Source: Bacteroidota bacterium
GTDB lineage: Bacteria > Bacteroidota > Bacteroidia > Chitinophagales > Chitinophagaceae
Length of the DNA stretch: 64,000 nucleotides
Direction: 5' to 3'
Assembly: GCA_030706685.1 (NCBI GenBank)
Contig: JAUZOA010000015.1
Span: forward strand, 1 to 64,000
How positions within the stretch are numbered: the stretch's first letter is position 1; every line of letters begins with the position of its first letter. Shown here piece by piece: positions 1-10,648 of the stretch. A program made the position numbers and the translations under genes. The notes beneath the pieces are model-generated. The model did not search any database, was not told where the DNA came from, and saw nothing but the letters and a program-made list of their open reading frames with translations.

Positions 1-723
1 ACCGTCCTTGTAACGATCAAGATCATTGATATCCACCCAGGCCCATTCCACATCGTAATGGGTAACACCTTTAAAGACCTGCGGATCCCAGGTGACAACC
101 AATTCATCAAAATTTCCTTCGGAAGAAACATCACCAATGTGCTTGTCTACATTCACAGCGGTGGTACTGCAGGAAAACAGAAAATTACGTCTTACTTCCA
201 TGCGGTTCTCCAGTTTCAATACCGTAGTTGGATCCCAGCTGGCGCCGTGCAGGTCAATGCTGTCAATTTGAATGGTTACTTTCCTTGCATTGTCAAAAAA
301 GAAATAATTCCTTGCGTCGTATTTGAGACTATCTGCCAGCTTATAATTAACCTGCAGTGTTTTGAATACGGAATCGATCGTACCATCTTTCGCCACCCAG
401 CTTATTTTTACCCGGATGGAGACGGTAAAATCGGATTGGATAACGGCTGAGTCCTCCTCATCTATCAACAGCGCAATGGTATTGCGGTAAATATCTTTGG
501 TGGTGTCTTCTATATCGGCAATATGTGATGAATAAAATACAGGGTCAATAGTTTGACGGACAGAATCAACTTTTATTTCATGATTGCTCCCTTTGAATAC
601 GGTAACGACAATCGGGTCGGTGGACGCCATCGCCCAACGACCGCAAAGCAGAAGTACTAACAACAACAGGCATCTTTTTACGTTATGGACCCTGTCATCC
701 ATGACGAAAAATTGTCGAATCAT
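1..723 (-). CDS. N-terminal part of a large exported protein, probably RHS-type (runs off the window)
   Basis: This is an open frame of 241 codons from ATG at 723 to the window edge with no stop, so only the N-terminus is visible. ATG at 702 is an alternative start. A hydrophobic segment (residues about 18-32, Leu-rich, ending in Ala-Met-Ala-Ser) looks like a signal peptide. It is followed by beta-rich sequence, and near residue 225 by a stretch reading THYDVEWAWVD. From memory, that stretch resembles the region preceding RHS repeats in large Chitinophagaceae proteins. The gene is the last visible member of the leftward operon that starts at the outer-membrane barrel gene, 106 bp after the preceding gene. 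Export is well supported. The RHS identity is an inference from the visible N-terminus and from its neighbour, the RHS-like giant. Confidence 0.6.
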   Translation of the reverse strand, partial: MIRQFFVMDDRVHNVKRCLLLLVLLLCGRWAMASTDPIVVTVFKGSNHEIKVDSVRQTIDPVFYSSHIADIEDTTKDIYRNTIALLIDEEDSAVIQSDFTVSIRVKISWVAKDGTIDSVFKTLQVNYKLADSLKYDARNYFFFDNARKVTIQIDSIDLHGASWDPTTVLKLENRMEVRRNFLFSCSTTAVNVDKHIGDVSSEGNFDELVVTWDPQVFKGVTHYDVEWAWVDINDLDRYKDG

Positions 724-829
724 ATAGTTGTTCTTTAGTTAGGTTCAATGGTTGTCTGTTCTTATCATTCGTCAATACGTATCACAGTTTCCGCCATATT
801 CCCTGTTATTCTAAATGGTTATCCGTTTA

Positions 830-1642
830 TCAATTCCCATCCGGTGGCGCTTCAATGGTGGGGTCATAATCATCTTCTCCATTGATACCGTCTGCGACGA
901 ACCGGTATGACCTGAATTTTTCCGATGGTTTGTATTTCTTTCTCATCCGGTCGAAATAGACATAGTTCTCATCTTTGAATACATCCAGGGTTTCGACGTT
1001 GTAATAGTCAGAAAATAGTATGGTAATACTTTTCTTTACCGGTCGTTGTTTGATAGCGCTCAGTATTGAATCAGGCATATCCGGGTAATCCGTAAGTTCT
1101 TGTATAAATGACATTTCAAATTTGATGGGGTAATGGCTGGTACTATCATAGGCCACTGCGAAATGCTGATACGGAAGGCTATCCCGGTTAGCCGTAAATT
1201 CTATCACTTTGGCATCGGAATCATTTCGGAATGTAATGGTGTACGCCGAATCATACCAGGTGATGATGGAGTCTACAAAATCCTTTAAAGGAAAGAGCGT
1301 ACTGTTGGCATCAACGAAATTCCTGGTCATGATCATCATCTTGTCTTCCCCGTACACGTTGTAGGCAAACGAATCGTTTTGCATGTATTCGGTACTGCCC
1401 ATTTTATAAAATATATTCTTGTTATTGAGGATGTAGTTACCGGTCATTTCTTCATGCTCATACTTCCCATATAAAGTATCACTGGAATATATGATGTCCA
1501 CGTTGAAGCCGAGATAGATGGAACTGTCAAAAACTTTGTTGACCTTATATAGTTCCGTTTTTACGCTATCAAGGTTAGGCGCCTGGGCAGCTATCCTGCA
1601 AGCGATGACCAGGGAGACAGTGGTTATTAAGAGTCTTTTCAT
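830..1642 (-). CDS. Exported 270-aa protein, possibly LolA-like fold, unknown function
   Basis: An N-terminal signal peptide is visible (MKRLLITTVSLVIACRIAAQ, probable cleavage after Ala-Gln). The mature part alternates short hydrophobic and polar stretches with phrases such as NYILNNKNIFYKMG and NVYGEDKMMIMT. This is the rhythm seen in LolA/LppX-like half-barrel proteins, although no signature proves membership. It has no lipobox and no T9SS C-terminal domain. It starts 16 bp after the stop of the 2607-residue giant and lies between two giant exported proteins, so a periplasmic chaperone or carrier role is possible but is only inference. The function is unknown. Confidence 0.75.
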   Translation of the reverse strand: MKRLLITTVSLVIACRIAAQAPNLDSVKTELYKVNKVFDSSIYLGFNVDIIYSSDTLYGKYEHEEMTGNYILNNKNIFYKMGSTEYMQNDSFAYNVYGEDKMMIMTRNFVDANSTLFPLKDFVDSIITWYDSAYTITFRNDSDAKVIEFTANRDSLPYQHFAVAYDSTSHYPIKFEMSFIQELTDYPDMPDSILSAIKQRPVKKSITILFSDYYNVETLDVFKDENYVYFDRMRKKYKPSEKFRSYRFVADGINGEDDYDPTIEAPPDGN

Positions 1643-1658
1643 AATTAGTAACAGTTAG

Positions 1659-4600
1659 TTATTCTAAAGTGGTTATCTTCTTTTGTACAGCGCTTCTTGT
1701 TTCAGTAATGGTTTTTATACCGGCTTTGGTTTCTTTTTTTACCCGAACCAGCCCTCCGTCATCATCGTATTCATAGAAAGAAGCGAAATTATTTTCATCG
1801 AGCTCGCTGGCCAGGCGTAAGGTGATCGGGTCATACACGAATGATTTCATATTCGCATTGAAAGGATGCAGGCGCAGATCGTCTATAAAGACTTCCGCAT
1901 CGGGAGGCGCTTTCAGGTCAAGTAAAATTTTGGATGTCGAAGGCACCGTAAATATGGTTTCGAATTGCTGCCATCCTTCGATGATCCCTTCTTTGGGTGT
2001 AAAGGAGCTGATCAAGTCACCGTTTGCGTTGCGGATCGCAAAATTGTTGTTATAAGCCGTACATTTGCAATTCTGGCCACCTTTCTTCATCCATACGCTG
2101 GCTACCATTTTGGTACCTGGTACGAGGTTGAACGAATCTATCAGCTGATGATTGATTGCCTGAATCGTATCTGGTTTAACACAATAAATGGTATTGACAG
2201 TGGTAGTGCCATCGGCGAGATAATCTTTATCGACCGGATATAGATTTTGACTTGGTACAGGTGATAACTGGGTATCACCTGGTTTTTTCCAGAATAGTTG
2301 AATGTAAGCATTTGTTGGAAGCGTTTGAACAAAATCAACGACAATAGGATAAAGTACTCCGGCAGTAAGGGTGATTGGAGTTGTCGTATGCGTGCCATTC
2401 AGTACACTTGTTACAACCAGTGTACCATTTACATAAACATGCCCTATATCGTCAATCTTGCCGGGAGGGATATCAAAATTATATTCCCCGGTGCGCTCAA
2501 CTTGTATTTTGCCATTCCATTTGGCGCTGACATTTACACATTGCGGAAAGGGGAATGAATAATCATAACTATTACTACTTGCACAAAGCGACACTCCCAA
2601 AAAGCTAAATGATCTGAAATGCAGGTTAACCGTTTTATCTTCCCTAACCTGGGCCGAACCAGTGAATGTGGTGTTATGATAATAAGAACCTGTCAGACCG
2701 ACACCTTTTGGTGGCGTGATCATCGTGATTTGGGAAACAGCATTCGAATCCAATTTGACACGTATGTCCGGTGAAGATGTCGTATCGTCCGGGGTAACAT
2801 GTATGCCTATTTGGTAAGTTGCATTAGCAGCTACCCGCAAACTATACTTGCCTGTATGGGATTCTGCGTCCACCAGCATCGCACTTGTAATACCGGTAGG
2901 GAAATGTCGCTTGGAAGGTTTGCAATAGGGTTCGCAGGGATCATCCTGGTAGGAATAATCTTCAAAGCCGTCAAACGCGGATAGTCGCAAGCGGGAATTG
3001 TTGACTACGGCTATGGGCAATGATTCCTGGTACCCATAGATGCCGGCATTGTAGCGCTCGAGAGGATCATGATTTTCCAGTTCGGCGCCTTTACGGTTGT
3101 ATTGTGTGATCTCAGCATTCCATACCCATTTGGTACTATTAGTGCGCCCTAATTTTAGATCAGGGTTGTCGGTAAATGACCAATAAGGTTCAAAGTCTTT
3201 GATGATACCATTTTTACGGATATCGGTAGGAACAGTGGGATCTGATTCGCGCCGGTTACTATAATACACATAGCTTCTCCAACCACGCCAGTTACCCAGT
3301 ACTCCTTCGACATAGGGATTCATCTGTTTCTTGGAGAAGACCGAGTAACAGTATTTTATTGTTTCAGTAGTGGGGCATTTTGCCGAATCGGGCAATGATA
3401 CGGGGGGCTGTGCATTTGTTCTGAGCAATACTCCGCCATCATCAGAACAATCATAATACTTTACTTCAAGTGAGGGAAGATAAGATACATGACTATCGGG
3501 CGGATCTTTGGCAAAAAAGCAGACCCGTGATTCACCGGAACCATTAGTGGCAAGGCTGATCCTGAGCGCTGTCGCATATTGCTTAGTAAGGTCATACTTG
3601 TCTCTAAGCATACCTTTTACCAGGTCAGTGACAAGTATTCGATTATCCCTGCCCACAAAGGGGTCATACAAATAACTTGTGGTTGCTCCCCCGGGTGGCG
3701 GCCGATACAATTCATTGAGACTGCCTGTCTGTTGCAGATCAAAAAGATTTGCCCATGCGGCATCATTATTTTGCGCTGGCCATGCAGCCAGTGTTCTGTG
3801 CAGAAAGAATGAATTCGGATGAAGACCTACCACATGAGGGTCTGTCATTCCATGTCTTGCTGAAATAAAATTGCCGAAACCTATGTCATGCCGGGCAACT
3901 GTATGCGCATAAAGTGTAAGTTTTGCAGACACCACCGTATAGTTGGGAGAAAAGCTGCTGAAATCAAACAGTAACCAGCTCTTTTGAGTAGCATCACTGC
4001 GGTGGTTTCCCTGCTCAAATTGCCTTCCGACAAAATAGTCTGTGTTTTGGAAACTTTCGTTATCGCGATTATGACCCGGACGTTTGATAGTTCCATACGA
4101 GTGAGTGCCATCAGTCGACACAACAGGGATATTCACTGTTTGGATAGGTACCGATCGCGTTGTCACGATAGTAGTATCCTTTGCATAAAACATATCATTG
4201 GCCCGCCACCTTTCTTTGAACTCCGCCGCGGCTGCATTAATCACATTGCTCGTGTCGTCTAATATGACCCATTGCTCTTCTTGTCCGAGCCCGTTTAACC
4301 TGGTACGAATCGGGTTGGCTAACGAGACAATGCTTCCCGCAGAAGCGCCGGCAAGATTTCTTTTTCCTGATCGTATGATCCGGAGAGTCGCGTTGGCTGC
4401 ATTGCAAGGGTTACCATACCTGTCGACAAAAATGAATTGCTTAACTGTATTGCGAAGATCTTTTGTGATATCAATAGCCCATATCCTGTACTCACTTGTA
4501 AGCGGCAGGGTCGCCGGGTATCCTTCGGTGACGCAGGCAGGGCTCTCCGGTGGCCCTTTGGTATCTTTTGTGTCCACAAATAACTCATCACCGCTTTCAA

Positions 4601-7600
4601 AATGATCGAAGGTGAAACCGTCCGGGGCGCCTTCTATTCTTCCATTGCGGAATAAAATACCGCTATAAGTAAGATCGATATTACGATAGGCCGGCTCCAT
4701 ACCTGAATTGACCCACCAGGCAGGATAATTGAATTGATAAACCGGTTTATTGAATTCATTATTCGTCCGGCTGATCAATACATCTCCCGTTTCCGCATCA
4801 TAGACCAAATTGCGTGTGCCTACTTTACTGCCCTTATCAATATTGATTACGCTGTCGAGTATCCCGTATTCATTCACCACTTTCAGCGCGGTCGCCGAAC
4901 GATAGGATGATTCATCCCGGAACGCCAGCCGAAAAATCGTAGGAAGAATAATAGGAATGATGCCTATATGAAAGAATTCTCCGTTCAGTGGTATATTGGC
5001 TGAATAGGTGTAGGAGAAATGTTCCCGGCAATCATTCATGACTTCGACGTCCCTGCCGACCAATTTGGTAGTGATCTTTCCATCAGGGCCACTGATTACA
5101 GGTAACTCATTGTCCAGTGAAAATTTATTATCACCGGTGGAACTCATCCTGTAATAATTGGCGGTATAATTGACCGGCGTCACATCATCATTTTCGGCAT
5201 AGCTGGTCTGGGATTTCAATTTTCCGTTCATATCATTCAATACAACCCTGAATCCCTGGGTCAATGTCATATAATCCTTCTTATTGAAGTTGAAGACCTT
5301 TTCAATAACTGTAGGTTTGTGATGGTGCCAGCTATGATCGTCGAAATCGGTATAATCACTGATAACAGGAAAATCACGTGTTGTATAAAACTCCGTTTGC
5401 TGCCGGCCTATCCCTGATTTGATGTTTTTGTTTTCCTTGTTATGGATGCTTCTTACTGTAACACGGCTATAGCCAATCATGGGGGAAGGGAAAAAAGTTT
5501 CCGCCACGGGTAGTTCCACATTGCTATAGTCCGTAGGCCCCAGGAACTGGTGATCATAATATCTTAATACTTCGCGGAAAGGGTTTTCTTCATTTCCAAT
5601 GCCGGGTTCATACGAAGCGACGCCACTGCTTGCAGTAATGCTTTGCCCATTCACCAATTCGGTCGTAGTATAATCATATACCTGCCCGTAATAAGAATCA
5701 GGCAGCCCATCCCCGGAAACCTTTTCGGTCATTTTTTTCCAGTTATCACTAATGATAATGCTTTTGACACGATGACCGCCACCGATCTTTTTCAAGTCAG
5801 GATTCTCCAACCGGGCGAATGACTGGCTGAGCAGCACGTCATGGCATTTATTCAGCATTTTCAAATCCTTTTCAAAACCTAATACGCCCTGTGTAAATGA
5901 GTGGATCAACCCGAATACCGCCCTTACCACCTGGATGATTCCGCCATCGCCATTTACTTCATAACCGGGATAGGCTCTTGCAGGAAGCATATCTTTCAAG
6001 AATTGCATCACCGTTTCCATGATCGGGCTGCCGCCATTGCGCGTTTTTTCCAACTCGATATAAAAGCGGTTATGATCATCCGCCCCACCCTCTGTCTTAG
6101 CGAATCCATAACTTTTTATAGCGCCGTAGATGGTAACAGGCTCATACGCGGAAGGTCTGCCTACACTCGGTGAAGGCATGTTTACCCATAGCTTTAATAA
6201 CAATTGACTCATCCCCTGCAGGTAGCGGGCTTTAATATCTTCTACCGCTGTCAGCGTCTCTGCGGCATCGAAAAAAACAAAACGGTTATCCATATCACCC
6301 GGGTGAGTTACCTGGGAAAAATTTCTTGCATAAAGCGCATTACTGATAGCGCTGCCCGTTGCAGTGGCGCTCTGAGCAAATCCGGCAATAGCGGTCATCT
6401 GGCAGGCCCTTCTATTCTGAACAAAAGCATAATCATCCGCTTCATACTTCACTTTCATCACGGCGCCTCCGGGTAATAAAATACTTTCCAGGTTCCAGGC
6501 GGCAGCATAGGCATTGCTTTTGGTCTGATCCTGGAGCGTATAAGAATAATCGTTGTTCAGCATACCCGCCGGGTTTTGCGAATGAGGTTTATATTCTCCC
6601 CAGCGGTCGTTTTCAGTAGAATTATAATCCGGGTTTACATTAACGCCATTGTAGCAGGAAGAAGATGCATATTTAAAAACATATTTATTCTTTACCTGGT
6701 TGTTGTTACCGTTGTAACTAAACCAAATGGCTTTCAAAGTAAGTTTGCCGCTATCGGAATTATCATTGAGTGCATAATGCTTGCACAACTCGTAAGTGTA
6801 TTGAAAATGCACAGTTTTGATCGGCGTCGCCTGGTCTCCATTTTTGAGATAGTCCGCCTTGGTGTATAAATTAATTTTATCGAGCTTTCTTAATTCGCCG
6901 CCTGTAACGATACCACCGTTTTCACCGGCAACCTGGTGCCCGTCGTGGCGGACACTGGTATAAAAAGTTGCCACCATATTTTTGGATTCTATGGAATGCA
7001 AGTACCAAAGTTCTTTTACGCCATAGGTATACATCGCTTTATCATCCCGGCTATCCGCTTTCAGGTTGCCGTTATAATTAGCCGTATTGGCAGCAACCGG
7101 CATCCGCCATTTAAAATTATTCCAGGAGTTTCCGCCCGCGCGTGCAGTTTTTTTGTCTACACGGCTATAGTTAAGTTTTATCGCCGTGCCAAGATCATCA
7201 TCAGTAATTCCGTCGCCGGTCACATCTACATAATCCGGTGAAAGTATACCCGTAAGCAGGAAAGAATGCGCATACCCCTTTACTGTTTCGCTTTGATAGA
7301 ACCAATCCCGGCCACTTGAATTGCCTGTTGTATTATCAAGGCCCGGCGTATAACCCACAAACTGGTTATCTGAGTTGGGTGTAGCTTCCGTACTAAAGGT
7401 TACTTCTTTCTGGCTCACCTGGTATACAGGTATATCATACACGTATCGCCTTCCATCTCCTTCCAATACATCTATCTCAGAGATATGATGCGCTTTACGG
7501 TAAAAGGTTGGGTCCTTGGGATTATAGCGGCTGATCGCAGTCCTTACCAGCGAATTAGCACAAGAACCGGGCGTGAAAACGTTTTCGGGGTATGAGTAGA

Positions 7601-9482
7601 TTTGTGTATCGAGTCCCACCTTTGTGGCGTCTTCCGCTGTCAGGTAAGTAATGACTTGTGTTCTTTTATCCCTGTCTTTGCGGCGGCTATCTGCCGTAAT
7701 ATCGATTGTTCTTTCAAATTTTTTATTATTGTCATACACTTCGTAACCGCTTGCGAGCATCGGCGTCGCTGTCTGCGCATTCAACAAATAGGGTCTTATC
7801 AACTGGTCGGCCCCCATCTTTTGATAATAATTCTCATCAATGATCGCCTTCTCTCCCGGATTTTTAAAATAGAAGGATTGATAAATGCTATCGGTCTTAT
7901 TGAACTTTGCGCTGTACCGGAGTGCATTACCCAATTGCCATTCATTGACAAAAGAAGGAGAATAAACACCACCCAGTACTACTCCCACATGAAGAATATC
8001 GCCTGCGCCGAGGTCCAGATTGATATGGCCCTCCACGCTTTTATTGCGGGTATCATTATCACGCATATACCCCAGGTTCCCGCGGTATCCCCTGAAACTG
8101 CCCCCTGTTCCTTCGCCATTTATCGTGAAAACGTCATAGGTATAAACCGGGAGATCTATGATTGGCTTTTTGAAAGTGAATACCCCGTCATTCAAACGAT
8201 TGAAGTCCATCATCGCATTCCTGTCTGCGGTTGCTTTTTCATAATACATGAACCCATAAGCAGGCTTTTTCTGCATCGTGTCCACTACATCAAGGCTTGA
8301 TTCCTGTATATACCCGGTCACGGTACCATTTTTAAACCATACCTTTTTCTCTTTTCCAAACTTTATGGAATAAGTTCGGTTGGAAGTAGTGAGTGGCATG
8401 CGGATAGAGGGAGTAAAGGAAGAACGCGCAAAAGAGAGGTTCCCCGTATGTACCGATTGTGAACCCACAGTGGCAAGGTCCAGTCCTTTCTTAGTAGACA
8501 CTAATCGGTAATTCTGGTATTCCCCGCCAATCGTTACATCCGTTAATCCCTGCCGCGAGCTATAACCTACAGACGTGCTCAACCCAAAACTGTTTGCCCG
8601 GCTTGACGTAAAACCATACACAGAAAACCCTGCGTTTAATGTCATTCCATTCTGGGAGTTCAGGTCAATACCACCGGAAAGAGAGCCGATATTCGCTTTA
8701 GCTGTGGTATCTTTCGTTGTCTTATCATCCTTGACTTTAACAGATAGATTCTCATAAATTGAATAATCACCTTTCGCGCCGAATTCAAGGCCCAGTCCCC
8801 TGCGATTATTATAAAAAACTCCGGCGTTCAAACTTGCGCTTAATCCCGGTATCCCCACTACTTCACCCCCTGTAGAGCCCGTTACACCAATAGTGCGGTC
8901 ATCCCGGATGGATTGCACTTTTGTAATAGAGTCATCTCCATTAAAATCATCCGGCAAGCCGCGCATATTCCTGTTTATCGTACCGGGATTAATATTCCAG
9001 CCAAGACCTACCCAGCTCGCTTCCTGGTCCATATTAGCACCGGCGTTATAAAAGATATTGACCGGGTATCCGCCTACATCCAGCAAGGGTATGTTGTAAG
9101 AAAAATCCCCGGTAAAAAGATTCACCATATTATCGGTGCCGATAGACTTGAAGGTAGTCATCTCCGGTTGGCCTGGTCCGCCTATATCCGGCTTATCCGC
9201 ATTTCTTATTGTGGTTTTATTATTACCGTCAACAGGGATATTATTAGTTGTCATGCGTTCAATCTGCATTGAATCCCTGTCATGCGCAGATTTTTCCATT
9301 GTTGCGGCAGCAAGTGATCCGTATGTAAATCTTTTATTGCCGAGAGATAACCCATGGTAGACCCCTGTCCGGTCAAGTATCCGCATACCTGCATAGAGAT
9401 TGCCGGCCAGTTCGCCATAAAACACCAGGAACAAAAGCCAGGCAACATGCTTCTGATATTTTCCCGTCAACAATTGTATCAT
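1659..9482 (-). CDS. Giant exported RHS/SpvB-like protein with DNRLRE and PA14 domains (2607 aa)
   Basis: A hydrophobic segment near residues 13-31 serves as signal or anchor. Residues about 109-175 carry an SpvB/RHS-type entry module (NLFTGDFSYNIPLLDVGGYP, later VGLGWNINPGTINRNMRG), as at the N-terminus of TcdB/SpvB-like proteins. Residues about 1814-2010 look like a DNRLRE beta-sandwich (KSWLLFDFSSF, AKLTLYAHTVA). Residues about 2262-2415 look like a PA14 domain (GLTGSYYHNTTFTG, HVYVNGTLVV, IQLFWKKPG). The C-terminus ends in a YD-like phrase (FYEYDDDGGLVRVKKET). There is no RHS core and no toxin domain, so this looks like a shell or adhesin subunit whose C-terminal partner may be the truncated gene at 1-723. 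It is separated by 41 bp from the fibronectin-like gene and by 16 bp from the 270-aa gene. Very large antisense open frames over it are shadows. Confidence 0.9.
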   Translation of the reverse strand: MIQLLTGKYQKHVAWLLFLVFYGELAGNLYAGMRILDRTGVYHGLSLGNKRFTYGSLAAATMEKSAHDRDSMQIERMTTNNIPVDGNNKTTIRNADKPDIGGPGQPEMTTFKSIGTDNMVNLFTGDFSYNIPLLDVGGYPVNIFYNAGANMDQEASWVGLGWNINPGTINRNMRGLPDDFNGDDSITKVQSIRDDRTIGVTGSTGGEVVGIPGLSASLNAGVFYNNRRGLGLEFGAKGDYSIYENLSVKVKDDKTTKDTTAKANIGSLSGGIDLNSQNGMTLNAGFSVYGFTSSRANSFGLSTSVGYSSRQGLTDVTIGGEYQNYRLVSTKKGLDLATVGSQSVHTGNLSFARSSFTPSIRMPLTTSNRTYSIKFGKEKKVWFKNGTVTGYIQESSLDVVDTMQKKPAYGFMYYEKATADRNAMMDFNRLNDGVFTFKKPIIDLPVYTYDVFTINGEGTGGSFRGYRGNLGYMRDNDTRNKSVEGHINLDLGAGDILHVGVVLGGVYSPSFVNEWQLGNALRYSAKFNKTDSIYQSFYFKNPGEKAIIDENYYQKMGADQLIRPYLLNAQTATPMLASGYEVYDNNKKFERTIDITADSRRKDRDKRTQVITYLTAEDATKVGLDTQIYSYPENVFTPGSCANSLVRTAISRYNPKDPTFYRKAHHISEIDVLEGDGRRYVYDIPVYQVSQKEVTFSTEATPNSDNQFVGYTPGLDNTTGNSSGRDWFYQSETVKGYAHSFLLTGILSPDYVDVTGDGITDDDLGTAIKLNYSRVDKKTARAGGNSWNNFKWRMPVAANTANYNGNLKADSRDDKAMYTYGVKELWYLHSIESKNMVATFYTSVRHDGHQVAGENGGIVTGGELRKLDKINLYTKADYLKNGDQATPIKTVHFQYTYELCKHYALNDNSDSGKLTLKAIWFSYNGNNNQVKNKYVFKYASSSCYNGVNVNPDYNSTENDRWGEYKPHSQNPAGMLNNDYSYTLQDQTKSNAYAAAWNLESILLPGGAVMKVKYEADDYAFVQNRRACQMTAIAGFAQSATATGSAISNALYARNFSQVTHPGDMDNRFVFFDAAETLTAVEDIKARYLQGMSQLLLKLWVNMPSPSVGRPSAYEPVTIYGAIKSYGFAKTEGGADDHNRFYIELEKTRNGGSPIMETVMQFLKDMLPARAYPGYEVNGDGGIIQVVRAVFGLIHSFTQGVLGFEKDLKMLNKCHDVLLSQSFARLENPDLKKIGGGHRVKSIIISDNWKKMTEKVSGDGLPDSYYGQVYDYTTTELVNGQSITASSGVASYEPGIGNEENPFREVLRYYDHQFLGPTDYSNVELPVAETFFPSPMIGYSRVTVRSIHNKENKNIKSGIGRQQTEFYTTRDFPVISDYTDFDDHSWHHHKPTVIEKVFNFNKKDYMTLTQGFRVVLNDMNGKLKSQTSYAENDDVTPVNYTANYYRMSSTGDNKFSLDNELPVISGPDGKITTKLVGRDVEVMNDCREHFSYTYSANIPLNGEFFHIGIIPIILPTIFRLAFRDESSYRSATALKVVNEYGILDSVINIDKGSKVGTRNLVYDAETGDVLISRTNNEFNKPVYQFNYPAWWVNSGMEPAYRNIDLTYSGILFRNGRIEGAPDGFTFDHFESGDELFVDTKDTKGPPESPACVTEGYPATLPLTSEYRIWAIDITKDLRNTVKQFIFVDRYGNPCNAANATLRIIRSGKRNLAGASAGSIVSLANPIRTRLNGLGQEEQWVILDDTSNVINAAAAEFKERWRANDMFYAKDTTIVTTRSVPIQTVNIPVVSTDGTHSYGTIKRPGHNRDNESFQNTDYFVGRQFEQGNHRSDATQKSWLLFDFSSFSPNYTVVSAKLTLYAHTVARHDIGFGNFISARHGMTDPHVVGLHPNSFFLHRTLAAWPAQNNDAAWANLFDLQQTGSLNELYRPPPGGATTSYLYDPFVGRDNRILVTDLVKGMLRDKYDLTKQYATALRISLATNGSGESRVCFFAKDPPDSHVSYLPSLEVKYYDCSDDGGVLLRTNAQPPVSLPDSAKCPTTETIKYCYSVFSKKQMNPYVEGVLGNWRGWRSYVYYSNRRESDPTVPTDIRKNGIIKDFEPYWSFTDNPDLKLGRTNSTKWVWNAEITQYNRKGAELENHDPLERYNAGIYGYQESLPIAVVNNSRLRLSAFDGFEDYSYQDDPCEPYCKPSKRHFPTGITSAMLVDAESHTGKYSLRVAANATYQIGIHVTPDDTTSSPDIRVKLDSNAVSQITMITPPKGVGLTGSYYHNTTFTGSAQVREDKTVNLHFRSFSFLGVSLCASSNSYDYSFPFPQCVNVSAKWNGKIQVERTGEYNFDIPPGKIDDIGHVYVNGTLVVTSVLNGTHTTTPITLTAGVLYPIVVDFVQTLPTNAYIQLFWKKPGDTQLSPVPSQNLYPVDKDYLADGTTTVNTIYCVKPDTIQAINHQLIDSFNLVPGTKMVASVWMKKGGQNCKCTAYNNNFAIRNANGDLISSFTPKEGIIEGWQQFETIFTVPSTSKILLDLKAPPDAEVFIDDLRLHPFNANMKSFVYDPITLRLASELDENNFASFYEYDDDGGLVRVKKETKAGIKTITETRSAVQKKITTLE

Positions 9483-9523
9483 ATAACTATGCTTTGGGTT
9501 TTTAAATTTTCCTTTTTGAACCG

Positions 9524-10648
9524 TTAGAAATAATTTTTAGGAGTAAACATCATTTGCCATTCCTCTTTACGGCTGTTGACCAGCTTTACTTCGTACACCG
9601 AGCTTTCATCAGCATGCAGTTTGCCATTCAGATCATATTCCAGGAAATTCTGACCGCCTTTTACCCGCAAGTCGAATGAAAAAGACTGTTTGTATTTATT
9701 ATTTTTTTCTCCTGCACGGTAAACTTCCACATGCACAACAGAATCCGCCAATGCGTTGAAGTATTCCATTTTCAGGATGCTCTGTTGCAAAACAGTTGTT
9801 TCATTATTTTGCTTCTTTAACCGGATAAACGGCGCTGATGAAATGATCTTCGCAACAGAATCGGGCATGATAGTAAAAGACCATACTTCACTTTTGCCGC
9901 CGAAACGGCCTCCGTCTGTCGCCACCACCTGCCATACATAAGTTTTACCCGCCTCCAGGTCGGTAAAAGAAGAAGGATATAGAAGAGAGTTGTTCACCGA
10001 ACTGGTTGTCATCACCGGGATATTCCTTTGCAGAGCTTCCTGCGGAGATTGTTTTTCATATAAAGGAGATACAATAATGTCATAGGATAAACTGGTGAAC
10101 ATATTTACAGGCGCAGGGGGCGACCAGCTTAATACCGGCCTTTTTTCCCTGGTCAATGTTTCATTTTCCGGCCGGATCAGTTGAGGCGGGGAAAGTGGTT
10201 CGGTACTTATCTTTACGCATTCATCAGCCAATGATTCTTTGGGGGATGATTCTACTTCGATTAGTTTATAACAAACCAGGTAATCACCGACAGGCATCGG
10301 CTGATTCAACTGGCGAACATCTGAAAAACCGATAATGGATACAGCGAAGTTGACCGGGGAAAGATCCTGGTAGGTTATTCTTTTTGCTCCCGGGTTCACG
10401 ATCAGCATCCCGGAATTCGCTTCTAAAAGTGTTTGTGATGTGGTCCTGTCAGTAATGGTTATATATAAAATTGATTTTTTTACAGTGCCGGACAGGTTAT
10501 TGATCATCAGTGACCAGATTTGTTGTTTCATTACGATACCGGTTCCCTGTACTTCAGGTATAAGGATTACCTGGCTTTTGGCAAACCCCGGAACGAATAA
10601 TAACAGCACAAGCACTATGAGGAGTGACCTGGTTGATCTTAATGCCAT
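9524..10648 (-). CDS. Exported fibronectin-type-III-like protein (374 aa)
   Basis: A signal peptide (SLLIVLVLLLFVPGFAKSQ) precedes a beta-rich first half of unknown family. Residues about 155-260 form a fibronectin-III-like module: PPQLIRPENETL, then VLSWSPPAP, then AGKTYVWQVVATDGG. That layout is common in Bacteroidota surface proteins. The ATG lies within the last 10 bp of the upstream barrel gene, which suggests translational coupling. The giant protein gene follows 41 bp downstream. Its role is probably periplasmic or surface binding within the same assembly as the barrel and the giant. The precise function is unknown. Confidence 0.8.
   Translation of the reverse strand: MALRSTRSLLIVLVLLLFVPGFAKSQVILIPEVQGTGIVMKQQIWSLMINNLSGTVKKSILYITITDRTTSQTLLEANSGMLIVNPGAKRITYQDLSPVNFAVSIIGFSDVRQLNQPMPVGDYLVCYKLIEVESSPKESLADECVKISTEPLSPPQLIRPENETLTREKRPVLSWSPPAPVNMFTSLSYDIIVSPLYEKQSPQEALQRNIPVMTTSSVNNSLLYPSSFTDLEAGKTYVWQVVATDGGRFGGKSEVWSFTIMPDSVAKIISSAPFIRLKKQNNETTVLQQSILKMEYFNALADSVVHVEVYRAGEKNNKYKQSFSFDLRVKGGQNFLEYDLNGKLHADESSVYEVKLVNSRKEEWQMMFTPKNYF

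Noticed and set aside
7602-8300. Rightward 232-codon frame
   Set aside because: It lies antisense within the 2607-residue giant protein, whose domains are recognisable; the antisense product shows no motif and odd composition.
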